DNA of 64,000 bases from Crotalaria pallida (Eukaryota > Streptophyta > Magnoliopsida > Fabales > Fabaceae). The translations under genes and the position numbers were made by a program. Where the stretch lies: NCBI GenBank assembly GCA_037953625.1, contig CM075650.1, forward strand, positions 46,194,206 to 46,258,205, given 5' to 3'. The notes beneath the pieces are model-generated. The model did no database searches, had not been told where the DNA came from, and saw only the letters and a list, made by a program, of their open reading frames with translations. Positions 54,381 to 64,000 of this stretch are shown piece after piece (the stretch's first letter is position 1; the number at the start of each line of letters is the position of its first letter).

Positions 54381-54903
54381 AGGCTTATTTATGTCTTTTG
54401 TACCTGAAAGTTAGGGGTGTTTTGATTTTGATCCCTAGAAATTTTTTTGACCTTGACTCATCCTTAGTTGTTTTAAAAATTTGGTTTTAGTCCATGCCGT
54501 TAGGAAAAATCCGTTATTTGCGAAGGTGGCTAACGAAATTCCACATCAGCATACACGTGTGCAAGTATTGTGTATCACCAGTAGGACGACGTGGATGATC
54601 CGGATCCGCATGAGCAAAAGGGGCAAAGCTGAACCCAAATGTGTTTGTGGATTGGGCTTTGGCCCTTTTGCTTATATATATCCGGATCATCCACGTCATC
54701 GTACCGGTGACACACAATACTTGCACACGTGTATGTTGATGTGGAATTTCGTTAGCCACATTCGCAAATAACGGATTTTTCATAACGACATGAACTAAAA
54801 CCAAATTTTTAAAGCAATTAAGGATGAGCCAAGGTGAAAAAAAATTCTAGAGATCAAAATCAAAACACCCCCAACTTTCAGGGATTAAAACCATAAATAA
54901 GTC
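54381..54903. mobile_element. Foldback (hairpin) element in the 5' LTR, 523 bp
   Basis: Almost the whole element is one long inverted repeat, arms about 240 bp around a centre near 54640. The ends read AGGCTTATTTATG and CATAAATAAGTC. The duplication AATATTTA (54373-54380 and 54904-54911) is confirmed by the empty site in the 3' LTR, where AATATTTAACTTAATAATT is continuous. No coding capacity. Confidence 0.8.
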
Positions 54904-54923
54904 AATATTTAACTTAATAATTA

Positions 54924-54956
<33 letters not shown>

Positions 54957-55083
54957 GAATGTACTTAGGTTGTAAGATCATGCCACTTGTACGGCTGATC
55001 TTAGTAGTAAATTAGGGTTTATTTTCTATATAAGCATTTTACCCTCTTTGTTAGAAACCAAGCAATGAAATGAATTAAGTCCT

Positions 55084-56114
55084 TTGTTTAGTTTTTTTAT
55101 CCTCTTTTCTGGAGATTTACCATCTCGAATTCTGGTCCCTATCCTTGGTAGGATTTTCTTCCTATCAAAAGGTGCTTTCATTCTTTTACCCAACCTCCCC
55201 ACCAACCATGCGATATCATCACCCACAACCACCATACTCTCACCATCAGCGACCATGTCATATTTGTTATGCATTCTCTCTGCCACAATATATACCCATT
55301 CCCCTCCTCCACCTCACATATCACATGATGACCTCATGAACAATTATCATTACAGGGTATATTATCTCGACCACCACCACCTTCATTCTCAACCACTCCG
55401 GCCGCCACCCCAATCACCAAAGCCTAATTACCCAACTTCTCAGATCTATTACTCCTCATTTCAACCATCACAATATTATCCTCCATCCCAACCCTCTTAT
55501 GCACACTTTCAGCCCCTTCAACCACAACCACCGTGGTAGCCGCCTCAATCTCCGTCATGGGAACCACCGTGGCCGCCAACAAAGTTGTCACCAGAAATTG
55601 TCCCTGACGTAATGTACAAGCCCGAAAAAGAGAATGAGGAACGCCGCCGTTGGCCACCATGGAAGCCACAAAGAGATGACCGCGTCATTCAACCTCACCG
55701 TGAGCCTTCAATAGCTCCACCATCTCCGATCCCAGTCATGGGTCTAACACTAGACAGAGACCTCTTTGCTGAGATCAAAGAGTTGATGCTTATGATGAAA
55801 AAAAATAGGGAAGTTAAGGAAGAGAAAACCTTGGAAGATCTTGAATCTGTGACATCAGATCTACAACATGAGAGGGAGGGAGAGAACCACAGTGAGACCC
55901 CGGAAAACGCTCGCCGTTAGCAAGGTTGTCGGACATTTCTCCACTGTCATCGGGAAACTCTCCGCCAAAAATGCTACCAAAAGTTATTTTTGGTAACTCA
56001 GATTTGTTTGATGGTGCTGATATTTTTGCAGAAGGTAATAGGGAGGAGTTGATTACCATCACACACCCTATGCCCTCATCTACCTTGCTGTGTGGGACCG
56101 CAACTTCTCCTTAG
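55084..56114 (+). pseudogene. Gag-like Pro-rich frame of the pol-less element
   Basis: Two open stretches in one frame, 55084-55539 and 55585-55920. The first is rich in Pro, Tyr, Ser and His (YYPPSQPSYAHFQPLQPQPP) and ends in TAG at 55537-55539. The second has Trp-Pro repeats (RRRWPPWKPQRDD), then a helical charged part (DLFAEIKELMLMMKKNREVK). A further piece (55926-56114, MLPKVIFGNSDLFDGADIF) lies in another frame. Composition fits the region before a gypsy gag domain; the domain itself is not convincing. Confidence 0.4.
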
Positions 56115-56582
56115 TCACCGCTAAATTGGGTGCATGATCTTTTGTTGCACTCAAAGTAACCCTTGCAGTACCTAAAAGGTTATGGGCTTCTTATGTCCCA
56201 ATTGCATGTCCACTCTGTAATCTTTCTTGGGCTCCCGCATCAGCTCCAAAGAAAGGGTCCAATTATTTTTCCGCAAACTGCATTACCGGGTCGATGAGTC
56301 TCTTAACTATTTTTTTCAACCTTGAGGACAAGGTTGATTTTGAAGGGGTCGGTAATGATAGAAGGTTAGGACCAGCAAAGATTAAAAGGATTTTTAGGCC
56401 TATTTGGAGAAAAGGGGTAGGATAAATATTTAACTTAATAATTAAGTAAGTCTTATTATTATTATTATTATTATTATTATAAAATGTTCTTAGGTTGTAA
56501 GATCATGCCACTTGTACGACTGATCTTAGTAGTAAATTAGGGTTTATTTTCTATAAAGCATTGTACCCTCTTTGTTAGAAAT

Positions 56583-58782
56583 TGTCGCTGCCGGGGTCCT
56601 GGGTCGCCCTCGGGGCCTCGCCTACGAGTGGGGGTCGAATGACCCAATTTGGAGTCGCCACCGCATTTTGTTGCAAAAACGCGGAAAAGTAATAATTAAT
56701 TAAAAGAGATAAAACATTGGTCTCGAACTAGATAAATTCCGAGTTCGGGAGTCGGTTACGAGCCGGGGAAGGTATTAGCACCCCGTTCGCCCATTCGAAA
56801 ATGGTACCTTTGATTGATTTTAATTAAAAGACCTAAATAATTGGTTTGCCAAAAAATATTTGTTTTTTATTGTTGTGCCTGACAAGGTTGCCCTTGGTCC
56901 TACGTACCCTCATAAAATGAGGAATCAAGACTACATAGTTCTGAATTAACTTTTAATGTTTTTTAATTTTATTACAAAAATGTTTGATGCAGAGAGGAAA
57001 TATGCATAAGATCTTGTCATTTAGGCAAGAAAATGTGGATTTCCAAAACACATTTTGTTAAAACTTAATTAATAAAATCTATTTAATTTTATTTAAAAAA
57101 AACGTTTTTCTTCTAATTTTTATAATTTATTCATATAAAAAAATATTTTTTTATGTGTACATATTTTTGTGTGGAGAGGAAGTTTGAGAGATCTCTCCAT
57201 TGAATTTGGGAGAGAAATATCGACTTACCAAAACGCAGCAAATTTTTAAAACGACAACTAGAAAAATCTATATTTTTAATTTATTATTATTTTAAAGAAA
57301 ACTATTTTATATATGTATTTTTGTGCAGAGAGGAAGTCCAAGAGATCCCACCTCTATGATAAATTTGGGTGAGAAAAATTGGCTTACCAAAACACAACCA
57401 ATTTTTATTATTGCGAAAAAAGATAAAGAATCTTAAAAATTAATAATTAAATTATCAAAAAAAAAAATTAAAGAAATTACATTTTAATTTTTAGTATTTG
57501 ATCAATTACTAAAAAATCTAGAAGTTAAAAAAAAGGAAGGAAAAAAAATGAAAGAAAGAAGGAAAGCACCTGATGATGATGGGAGATGACGCTATAGTGC
57601 TATGGAGAGAATATGTGACAAGGAAGGGCTGCAGCACAACAACATGCGGTTCTTGGAATAAAAATAAGGGGGCACGAAAAACGAAAGGAAAAATTATCAC
57701 AAAACTCAATGTAAAATTATTCCTCTCGAATTTTTGTGTGCACCTCTCTTCAAAAAATTTTCTCCTCCTCCTTCACAAAATTTTCCTCTTCTCCAAAGTG
57801 ATGGGAAAACCTCTATTTATAGTAGAAGTTAAGTTAAGAAAAAATCGTTAAAAATCAATTTCAAATCTTTTCAAAATAATGATAGCATCTTTTCAAAAAT
57901 TTTATATTTTAAAAGAAAATCCTCGATTAAATCAAATTGATTCTCAAATAACAAATAATTGATTTTCAATCTTTTGAATTGATTGTCAAAATTTGAATTG
58001 ATTTTAATCATATCAAAAAGAGGATAATCCTTTCCAAAGAATTTTTGATTTAAAAAAATGCAATCGAAAAAAAAAATTGTCAACTCAATCAAATTCATTC
58101 TCGATCCTCTTTAATTGATTCAAAAAATTTTACTTGATTTTCAATTGATTCTCAATTTTTTTGAATTAATTTTCAATCTTTTAGAAAAAAGAAGTTGATA
58201 ACTCTTTCCAAATAAAACATATCATCAACTAAATTCAAATTGATTTCAATCAAAAAAATTTAATTTGTCAAAAATCAATCGTAATCTTTTTCAAATATTT
58301 ATGATTAAAACAAATCTTCAATTAAATCAAATTGATTCTCAAATTCTCAAATTGATTTTCAAAATTTTTTAAATTGATTCTCAATTTATCAAATTGATCT
58401 TCAAAATTTTTAATTGATTTTGAAATGATTCTCAAAATTTCTAAATTGATTTTTAATTAATTATCAAAATCTTTCTCTTTTTTTAAAAATAATTGATTTT
58501 CAATCTTTTGAATTGATTTTGTCAAAATTCTGGACACAATCTTTTCAATTAATTTTTCTTCTCAAAAATTTTCAATGCACTTTTTATTTTGTTTATTATT
58601 TTTTAAATAAATCCCAAAAATAACTTTATACACCTAAATTAGAAAATAATGGGTCCAAACAAACTCTTTTTTTAATTTTATTTATAAAATTCAATTATAA
58701 AAACTTGAGGATAAAAATCTTACCGCAAACAAAATATTTATGAAAATATAATTTTGACCCCGGACAAAATTGGGTGGCTACA
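56583..58782 (-). repeat. 3' LTR of the Ogre-like element, 2.2 kb
   Basis: On the minus strand TGTAGCCACCCAATTTTGTC to CCCCGGCAGCGACA. It has the Ogre-like conserved stretch AATTTGGAGTCGCCACCGC and GGGGAAGGTATTAGCACCCC on the plus strand (about 56658-56787). A TATA box CTATAAATAG on the minus strand at 57822-57813 supports the orientation. The middle (57840-58600) is AT-rich with many short ATTGATTTTCAA/TCAAATTGATT words. Confidence 0.85.
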
Positions 58783-58969
58783 GTTGCCCCTCTTTACTTG
58801 TTTCTTAACAGAGAGCAGGCAAACCAGGGTTTGCATGCTATCATGGTAAGGAACGAGTAAAGAAATAGACACCGATTTTGTTCTGGAAGAAACAAGAAAC
58901 ATACATGATCTGGAAGTTTGATAGAAACAGAACTGGTTGATGATGATTCTTTAGCATTCCTGCCAGGAT

Positions 58970-59815
58970 ATCATGAAAAGCCTAATAACAACGAGATTCT
59001 TCGACATTTCTGTCAGGATATCACGAAAGCCTAATAACAACGAGATTCTTTGACATTTCTGTCAGGATATCACGAAAGCCTAATAACAACGAGATTCTTC
59101 GACATTTTTGTCAGGATATCACGAAAGCCTAACCAACATCAAAATGACTTCAGCATTTATGTCGGGTGTCAAAAGACCCAAAATGATTTTTGACATTTCT
59201 GCCAGGGCATCAAAAAGCCCAATAACAACTATGATTCTTCCGCGTTTCCGCTAGGATATCATATAAAGCCTAATAACAACGAGATTCTTCGACATTTATG
59301 TCAGGATATCACGAAAGCCTAATAACAACGAGATTCTTCGACATTTTTGTCAGGATATCACGAAAGCCTAATAACAACTATGATTCTTCAGCGTTTATGC
59401 CGGGTGTCAAAAGACCCAAAATGATTTTTGACATTTCTGCCAAGGCATCATAAAGCCCAATAACAACTATGATTCTTCAGCGTTTCCGCTAGGATATCAT
59501 ATAAAGCCTAATAACAACGAGATTCTTCGACATTTATGTCAGGATATCACGAAAGCCTAATAACAACGAGATTCTTCGACATTTCTGTCAGGATATCACG
59601 AAAGCCTAACCAACCTCAAAATGACTTTAGCGTTTATGCCGGGCGTCAAAAGACCCAAAATGATTTTCGACATTTCTGCCGGGGCATCAAAAAGCCCAAT
59701 CAACATCAAAATGACTTTAGCGTTTATGCTGGGCGTCAAAAGACCCAAAATGATTTTCGACATTTCTGCCGGGGCATCAAAAAGCCCAATCAACATTAAT
59801 TATTTTTTGGCAAAG
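58970..59815. repeat. Minisatellite in the Ogre-like 3' region
   Basis: About fifteen tandem units of roughly 50 bp, of two related kinds: GATTCTTCGACATTTCTGTC..CACGAAAGCC and GATTTTTGACATTTCTGCC..CAAAAAGCCC. They mix in higher-order order. The open frames across it are repeat artefacts. Confidence 0.8.
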
Positions 59816-62448
59816 CAAAGGCGGCTGAAAAGCCCAACTAAATGATTTTTTTTTTTGAAATTATTATTTTTGAATAATCAAGTTCTGGTGATGCAAACAA
59901 TGCAAATAGTAATGAATAGAATGCAGTCAATGCAAATGATATGGTTAATGAAAAACTGGTATGTTGCAACTGGTATAATGCAATGGATAATGTAACTGGT
60001 GCAAATGATGTAGAAAAGTATAATGCAAGATGAACTCAATACAAATGATGTGAATGACAATGAAATGAATATGATTTGGAATCAACAATGCAACTCTAAC
60101 TTTTTTCTAATGTAAACCCATCAAGAAATAATGGGTCTAAAACGCAAAAAGTTTTTTTTTTTTGGTTTTTTTTTTCAACCAGATAAACTGGTCTCAACTC
60201 TATTGCTCTTGAAAACCAATACCGGACCATACCAAAATCTGATCAAGACAGGCACGGACAAATCTTTAACAACTTTCTTCTTTAACAACATCTTTTGACA
60301 ACTCAACAATCAAACATTTGTCAATAATCAATCATCTTCAAACAACCTGAAGTTGTCCAAAATTTGCCCTAGTGCATTGTGCTTAGAATATTTACTGGGG
60401 AATCAAATTTTTTTTCAAAATAATGCCCCAATATCTTTCATCTAGAGCTCAACAATGAATCTCTTCAAAAACTGTCCCAGTTTATTGTCTGACCAACAAA
60501 TGCAAGGGAATGATCAATGCTTATAACTTTCTCTTCAAAAACTGCCCCAGTATCTCATTCAAGGATTTATTCCAACAAAATTTTCCAGAACTGCCCCAAT
60601 TGACTATATTAGCAATATTTGCAAAGAAACGAACAATCCGCTTGACCTCTCTTCAAAACTGCCCCAGTATTTCCTTCTAGGGCTTGTTAAAAATCTCCAA
60701 AACTGCACCAGTTTACTTGGCCAGCAACAAAACTTTTCAAAACTGCCCCAGTTTGGGAAATGTATCACTGAGGGTATGGAATCTTCAAAATTGCCTCAGA
60801 GCAACCTTCAGGGATTCTTTTCTGGTTCTATTTGCAATTTCCAATATCTCTTTGCTAAGAACAAACTGGTTGGTGTTTGAGGATATTTTTTTTTGCCCTA
60901 AATTTTGCCTAGAAAACCCGATGTAGGTTCCTAGCGGGTTTTTATCTTATGATCCTAATTTTTGCCGAAGCCGCCTCTTTCGAGTTTTACGACTTAGCGG
61001 ATCTCTCTAACTTTTGCCTAGGTCGTCCTTTTTCAGGATTTTCAACCTAGCGAGCTCTTTTTTATTCTTTTTTACTCAAACACAATAATTTCTCAATTGC
61101 TTTTGAATTGACTGGAAATTGCAAATCTTTTTCATTCATTCCACTCAAGGTTAGGACTCTCTCAGAGAACATGTTCTTAATAACAAAAGATCTTTAACTG
61201 TACTCAACCAATCAAGTTCCTTTCAACTTCTTTTCCTCACATATCTTCTTAACAAGAAATACTAATGTAATGGTCATATGAACATGGAAAATATTTGGAT
61301 GATGGGAGTAATTAATTCATGCATTAAAAATGAGATATATTTCATCAAAGTTTCAATTAGGTTTAATGAAGTCAGCATTTCTCCGCCCTAGTGTGTAATT
61401 CAAGCAAACCAATCCTCAACGAGGTCTTTTAAAGCTTGTAATGTGGCATGATTAAGGGTTGACAATAAAAGGTACAAGGCTCAAATTTTTATTTCCCTTC
61501 CCCTCCTTACTCCTTTTCTCTTCAATTCCCTATTTTTCAACAGATTTTGCACAACACTCAAATCATCAAGAGGATTTTCCAAAAGGTTGTAACATGGTCT
61601 GGGGGTAATATTGTGACAAATGAAAGAATGGATATAAAGGCCCAAAATTTATGTTGAGTTTTAAATGAGAATCTTTCTTTCATAATGTTTGAGATTGTTC
61701 CTTTTTATTTCATCATATACTAGATCATTGGACTTTGCCTTATTTAGACAGGCACACTTGCTTTTTGCTTTTTTTTTTGTGCTTGCCTACATCCATTTTT
61801 GGATTTTTTGTGATGGCACTCTTGACCATGGAAATTGTCTTCCTTGTTTGATTCTCATTAATACTCAGGTAAAATATTGTCGGTTTAAAAGAAGAATTTT
61901 TTTTTTGTTTGGGATCAATGGGGTGAACAATGTATTAAATGTGTTTGGGTTTATGAAAGAAAAAGTAATCCTTCTTGATATTTGCATGTTGGCAAAAACT
62001 GTTGAAAACTACCCATCCCGGTTTATCACATGTTGTTGGTTTGAGAGAAATGATCTCCACTTCAAAATGTCTAGGCTCAATGGGGTGACTAGCTAGGGGT
62101 ATCTCCTCAGTGTTTGGGAATTCAACAAAGCCTTGTATCACTGGAAGGACTTGCTTGAGAGTCCACACTATTTTGGGTCTTACATTTGCATCATCCTTCC
62201 TTTAATTTCAAATTTGAATCAAATATCTCAAATTAATGCAGGAATCAATTTTGTTTTTTTTTTGGAAGTGCGGTGAGATGGTTTATTCACATGATCAAAA
62301 CATTAGTAAATAATTGTTAAAGATAAATGCAATGAAAATGAAAATTTCATTAAGGAATAACTTTGAGATGGCCAAAAATGGCCTACACTTATTGAAGACA
62401 TAATGAAAAACATGGATGCACACTATCTGGTGCCCACTGCAAAATTGA
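59816..62448. other. Non-coding 3' region of the Ogre-like element
   Basis: Contains repeated TTCAAAACTGCCCCAGTTT words (60360-60800) and GCCTAGGTCGTCC / CAACCTAGCGAG text (60890-61060) typical, from memory, of Ogre 3' regions. A 135-codon plus-strand frame (61689-62096) resembles nothing I know and is antisense to the element. No pol remnants seen. Confidence 0.55.
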
Positions 62449-63876
62449 TTAGCTTGTGTGATTAGGCAGAGGTTCGTTGTTCACATCAGGAGCGCTGACT
62501 TGAAAGTTCAATGAACCACAATCTATCAAATTCTGAACTTGATGCTTCAAATTCAAACAACCTTCCGAAGAGTGTCCCGCAACACCCATGTGGTAATCAC
62601 AACGTTGATCAGCTTTATACCATGGAGGTGGTGGGTCAAGTGAAGGGATTTTTCCAGACTGTGGTTCAATTACTCCTTGCTTCAGCAAATACTGATAAAG
62701 TTCAGTGTAGGTCATAGGTATTGGATCGAACTGTCTTCGTGGCTTTTCTTGGCCAGTATAAGATGGTTTGAAGTTAATGACTGGTGAAGAATGATCTTGT
62801 GGGGTGACTGAGTTTCTTTGATTTGTGGGCTTGGCTTGGTGAGTTTGCTTGCATCTTCTTTCAATCATCACCGCATTGGTTTCTCCTCCATTCCTCATCA
62901 TAAAACCGGGCTTCTTTGTACAAGAAGGATCCCCTCGATCTCCATTAGACATCATTCCAAGTCTGAGTCCTCCGTCGATCTTTTCACCCACTAGTATCAT
63001 GTCAACGAAGTCTGCAGTTATGAGACCAACCATCTTCTCATAGTAAGAGCTTGGCAAGGTATCTAGAAACATTGAGTTCATCTCCCTCTTAGTTAGTGGA
63101 GGGTCTACTTGAGCAGCCAAAGCCCTCCACCTTAAAGCATACTCTCTGAAACTTTCAGAATTCTTTCTAGCCATGTTCTGCAGTTGGGTGCGATCAGGTG
63201 CTATATCCATGTTGAATTTGTATTGATTGATGAAAGCTTCAGATAAATCTTCATAAGTGCGAACTTGGTCTCTTTCCAACCTCATGTACCAACTTGATGC
63301 AGCTCCAGCAAGGCTGTCTTGGAAAAAATGAATCATCATTTTATCATTTTCAGCATGATTGGTCATTCTCCTTGCATACATGGTTAAGTGCTCTCTAGGA
63401 CAAGTGTTTCCTCGGTACTTTTCAAAATCAGGCACCTTAAAGTCAGGGGGCACCACTAGCCCTGAGACTAAACACATATCCATGGTGCTTTTGATCCAAG
63501 ATGGCTTATTTCCTTCCACAGCTTCCAATCGGGCTGCCAGAGACTCTAGCAGTTCTTTAGTCTCGGGGTCAGAGTAAGTTTTTTTCACTTTGCTGGTTGC
63601 AATAGAATCGGGCTTGTAAGATGGTGATTCTGTAGAGGGATTAAGATGAGGAATAACTTTGGGCAGAGGATCTTTTGGAGGCTGAGAGGAATCTCCAAGA
63701 TTTGTGACAGGTTGTTCATCGTCACCAGGCATCTCGAAATTCACCCTCATCAATCTTTCTAGCATTTGACCGACCTTAGTCATTTGCTCTACTGACTGAC
63801 CCATCGTATCCATTTGCTCTTTCATTCGGAGCATTTCTGCTCGAAGCTCTTCTATACTTTCATTTTCAGCAGCCAT
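62449..63876 (-). CDS. Ogre-like Gag, 475 aa
   Basis: Intact frame with ATG at 63874-63876. The N-terminus is a coiled coil (IEELRAEMLRMKEQMDTMGQ). The gag domain spans about residues 160-300 (FKVPDFEKYRGNTCPREHL, MMIHFFQDSLAGAASSWYM, YKFNMDIAPDRTQLQNMARK, FREYALRWRALAAQVDPPLT, DTLPSSYYEKMVGLI). A basic, Gln/Asn-rich linker and a zinc-like CDYHMGVAGHSSEGCLNLKH near residue 435 follow. It stops at 62449 with no protease in frame. Gag could package the element's RNA, with pol supplied in trans. Its integrity in a pol-less element is notable. Confidence 0.9.
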   Translation of the reverse strand: MAAENESIEELRAEMLRMKEQMDTMGQSVEQMTKVGQMLERLMRVNFEMPGDDEQPVTNLGDSSQPPKDPLPKVIPHLNPSTESPSYKPDSIATSKVKKTYSDPETKELLESLAARLEAVEGNKPSWIKSTMDMCLVSGLVVPPDFKVPDFEKYRGNTCPREHLTMYARRMTNHAENDKMMIHFFQDSLAGAASSWYMRLERDQVRTYEDLSEAFINQYKFNMDIAPDRTQLQNMARKNSESFREYALRWRALAAQVDPPLTKREMNSMFLDTLPSSYYEKMVGLITADFVDMILVGEKIDGGLRLGMMSNGDRGDPSCTKKPGFMMRNGGETNAVMIERRCKQTHQAKPTNQRNSVTPQDHSSPVINFKPSYTGQEKPRRQFDPIPMTYTELYQYLLKQGVIEPQSGKIPSLDPPPPWYKADQRCDYHMGVAGHSSEGCLNLKHQVQNLIDCGSLNFQVSAPDVNNEPLPNHTS

Positions 63877-64000
63877 GATCTTGGTTCTTAGTCTGGTTCG
63901 GTACCGGTGTTTATGAGCAATAGTGACAAAACCTAGACTTGTAAAAATATATTTTTTAGATTTTGCTTTATGAATGATGCACTAGATGCAAAAATGCATG

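Larger units (their letters stand above)
54304..56582 (+). mobile_element. Pol-less LTR element with truncated 3' LTR
   Basis: Direct repeats starting TGATAGAAGGTTAGGA at 54304 and 56356 are its LTRs. The 5' copy is interrupted by a foldback element (54381-54903). The 3' copy breaks off at 56582, where an Ogre-like LTR begins. A purine tract TTTTGAAGGGGTCGG precedes the 3' LTR. The 1.3 kb between the LTRs has a Pro-rich gag-like frame and then directly the end of a polyprotein (text like NLEDKVDF). RT and integrase are missing, so it depends on a relative. Confidence 0.65.
56583..64000 (-). mobile_element. Ogre-like gypsy element, gag without pol, runs off the window
   Basis: The minus-strand element enters from the right edge. 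Gag is at 63876-62449, then about 3.6 kb of non-coding sequence, a polypurine tract (AAAGAGGGGCAAC at about 58783-58795, minus strand) and the 3' LTR (58782-56583). No RT, RNase H or integrase motif is found between gag and the tract, so it is a non-autonomous deletion derivative. The 5' LTR and duplication lie outside the window. Confidence 0.8.

Noticed and set aside
59536..59845. Repetitive protein frames with a period of about 30 residues
   Set aside because: Produced by the minisatellite; stops are avoided only because the unit keeps phase.
61689..62096. 135-codon plus-strand frame in the Ogre-like 3' region
   Set aside because: Antisense to the element, hydrophobic and Phe-rich from T runs; no known motif.

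Overview
This is a plant nuclear genome window, most likely from a papilionoid legume. The reasons are an Ogre-like gag with an Ogre-style LTR, a SIRE/Maximus-like copia element with an extra 3' ORF, a Tat-lineage gypsy element with an antisense gene, and an Au-like SINE. I cannot name the species. Host coding sequence is scarce: the 3' exons of a JmjC histone demethylase (224-1080) and one possible small gene (30990-31301). Almost everything else is nested transposable elements whose boundaries can be read from target-site duplications (TSDs).

Region A (1613-28611, TSD AAAAC) is an old plus-strand copia element. Three LTR-like elements inserted into it, each with TG...CA ends and its own 5-bp TSD: 4364-7594 (GGGTG), 9303-11854 (AAAGG) and 12125-27117 (CATGG). 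The third was later hit by a nearly intact minus-strand SIRE-like copia (15411-26928, TSD GCAGG), and that copia by a 5'-truncated LINE (21377-22170). This gives four nesting levels. The 5' LTR of the outer copia also holds a terminal-inverted-repeat element (1902-3132).

Region B (28617-35028) is AT-rich, with the possible small gene and an unclassified repeat. Region C (35029-39966) is a CACTA element that captured pieces of three host genes on one strand: PP2A catalytic subunit, proteasome activator PA200 and ribosomal protein P0. Region D (40069-53696) is a Mutator-like element with long inverted repeats and a 9-bp TSD. It was split by a Tat-lineage gypsy element (42790-53560, TSD GGACC) with gag-protease, RT-RNase H-integrase and an antisense gene. 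Region E (53697-64000) holds a LINE fragment, a pol-less LTR element carrying a foldback element in its 5' LTR, and the 3' part of a minus-strand Ogre-like element that has gag but no pol.

The most interesting signal is not a gene. Several unrelated elements carry clusters of a 12-bp palindrome. The palindrome 'word' is uniform within an element and different between elements (CTAACCGGTTAG, TCGCTCGAGCGA, AGACTCGAGTCT, TTAATCGATTAA, GCGCTTGAGCGC). In every element the copies come in pairs, usually exactly 20 bp start to start (range 20-23). Two diverged LTRs of the same family carry different words at matching positions. This looks like an element-specific recognition code, possibly comparable to the motif/anti-silencing-protein systems of Arabidopsis VANDAL elements.
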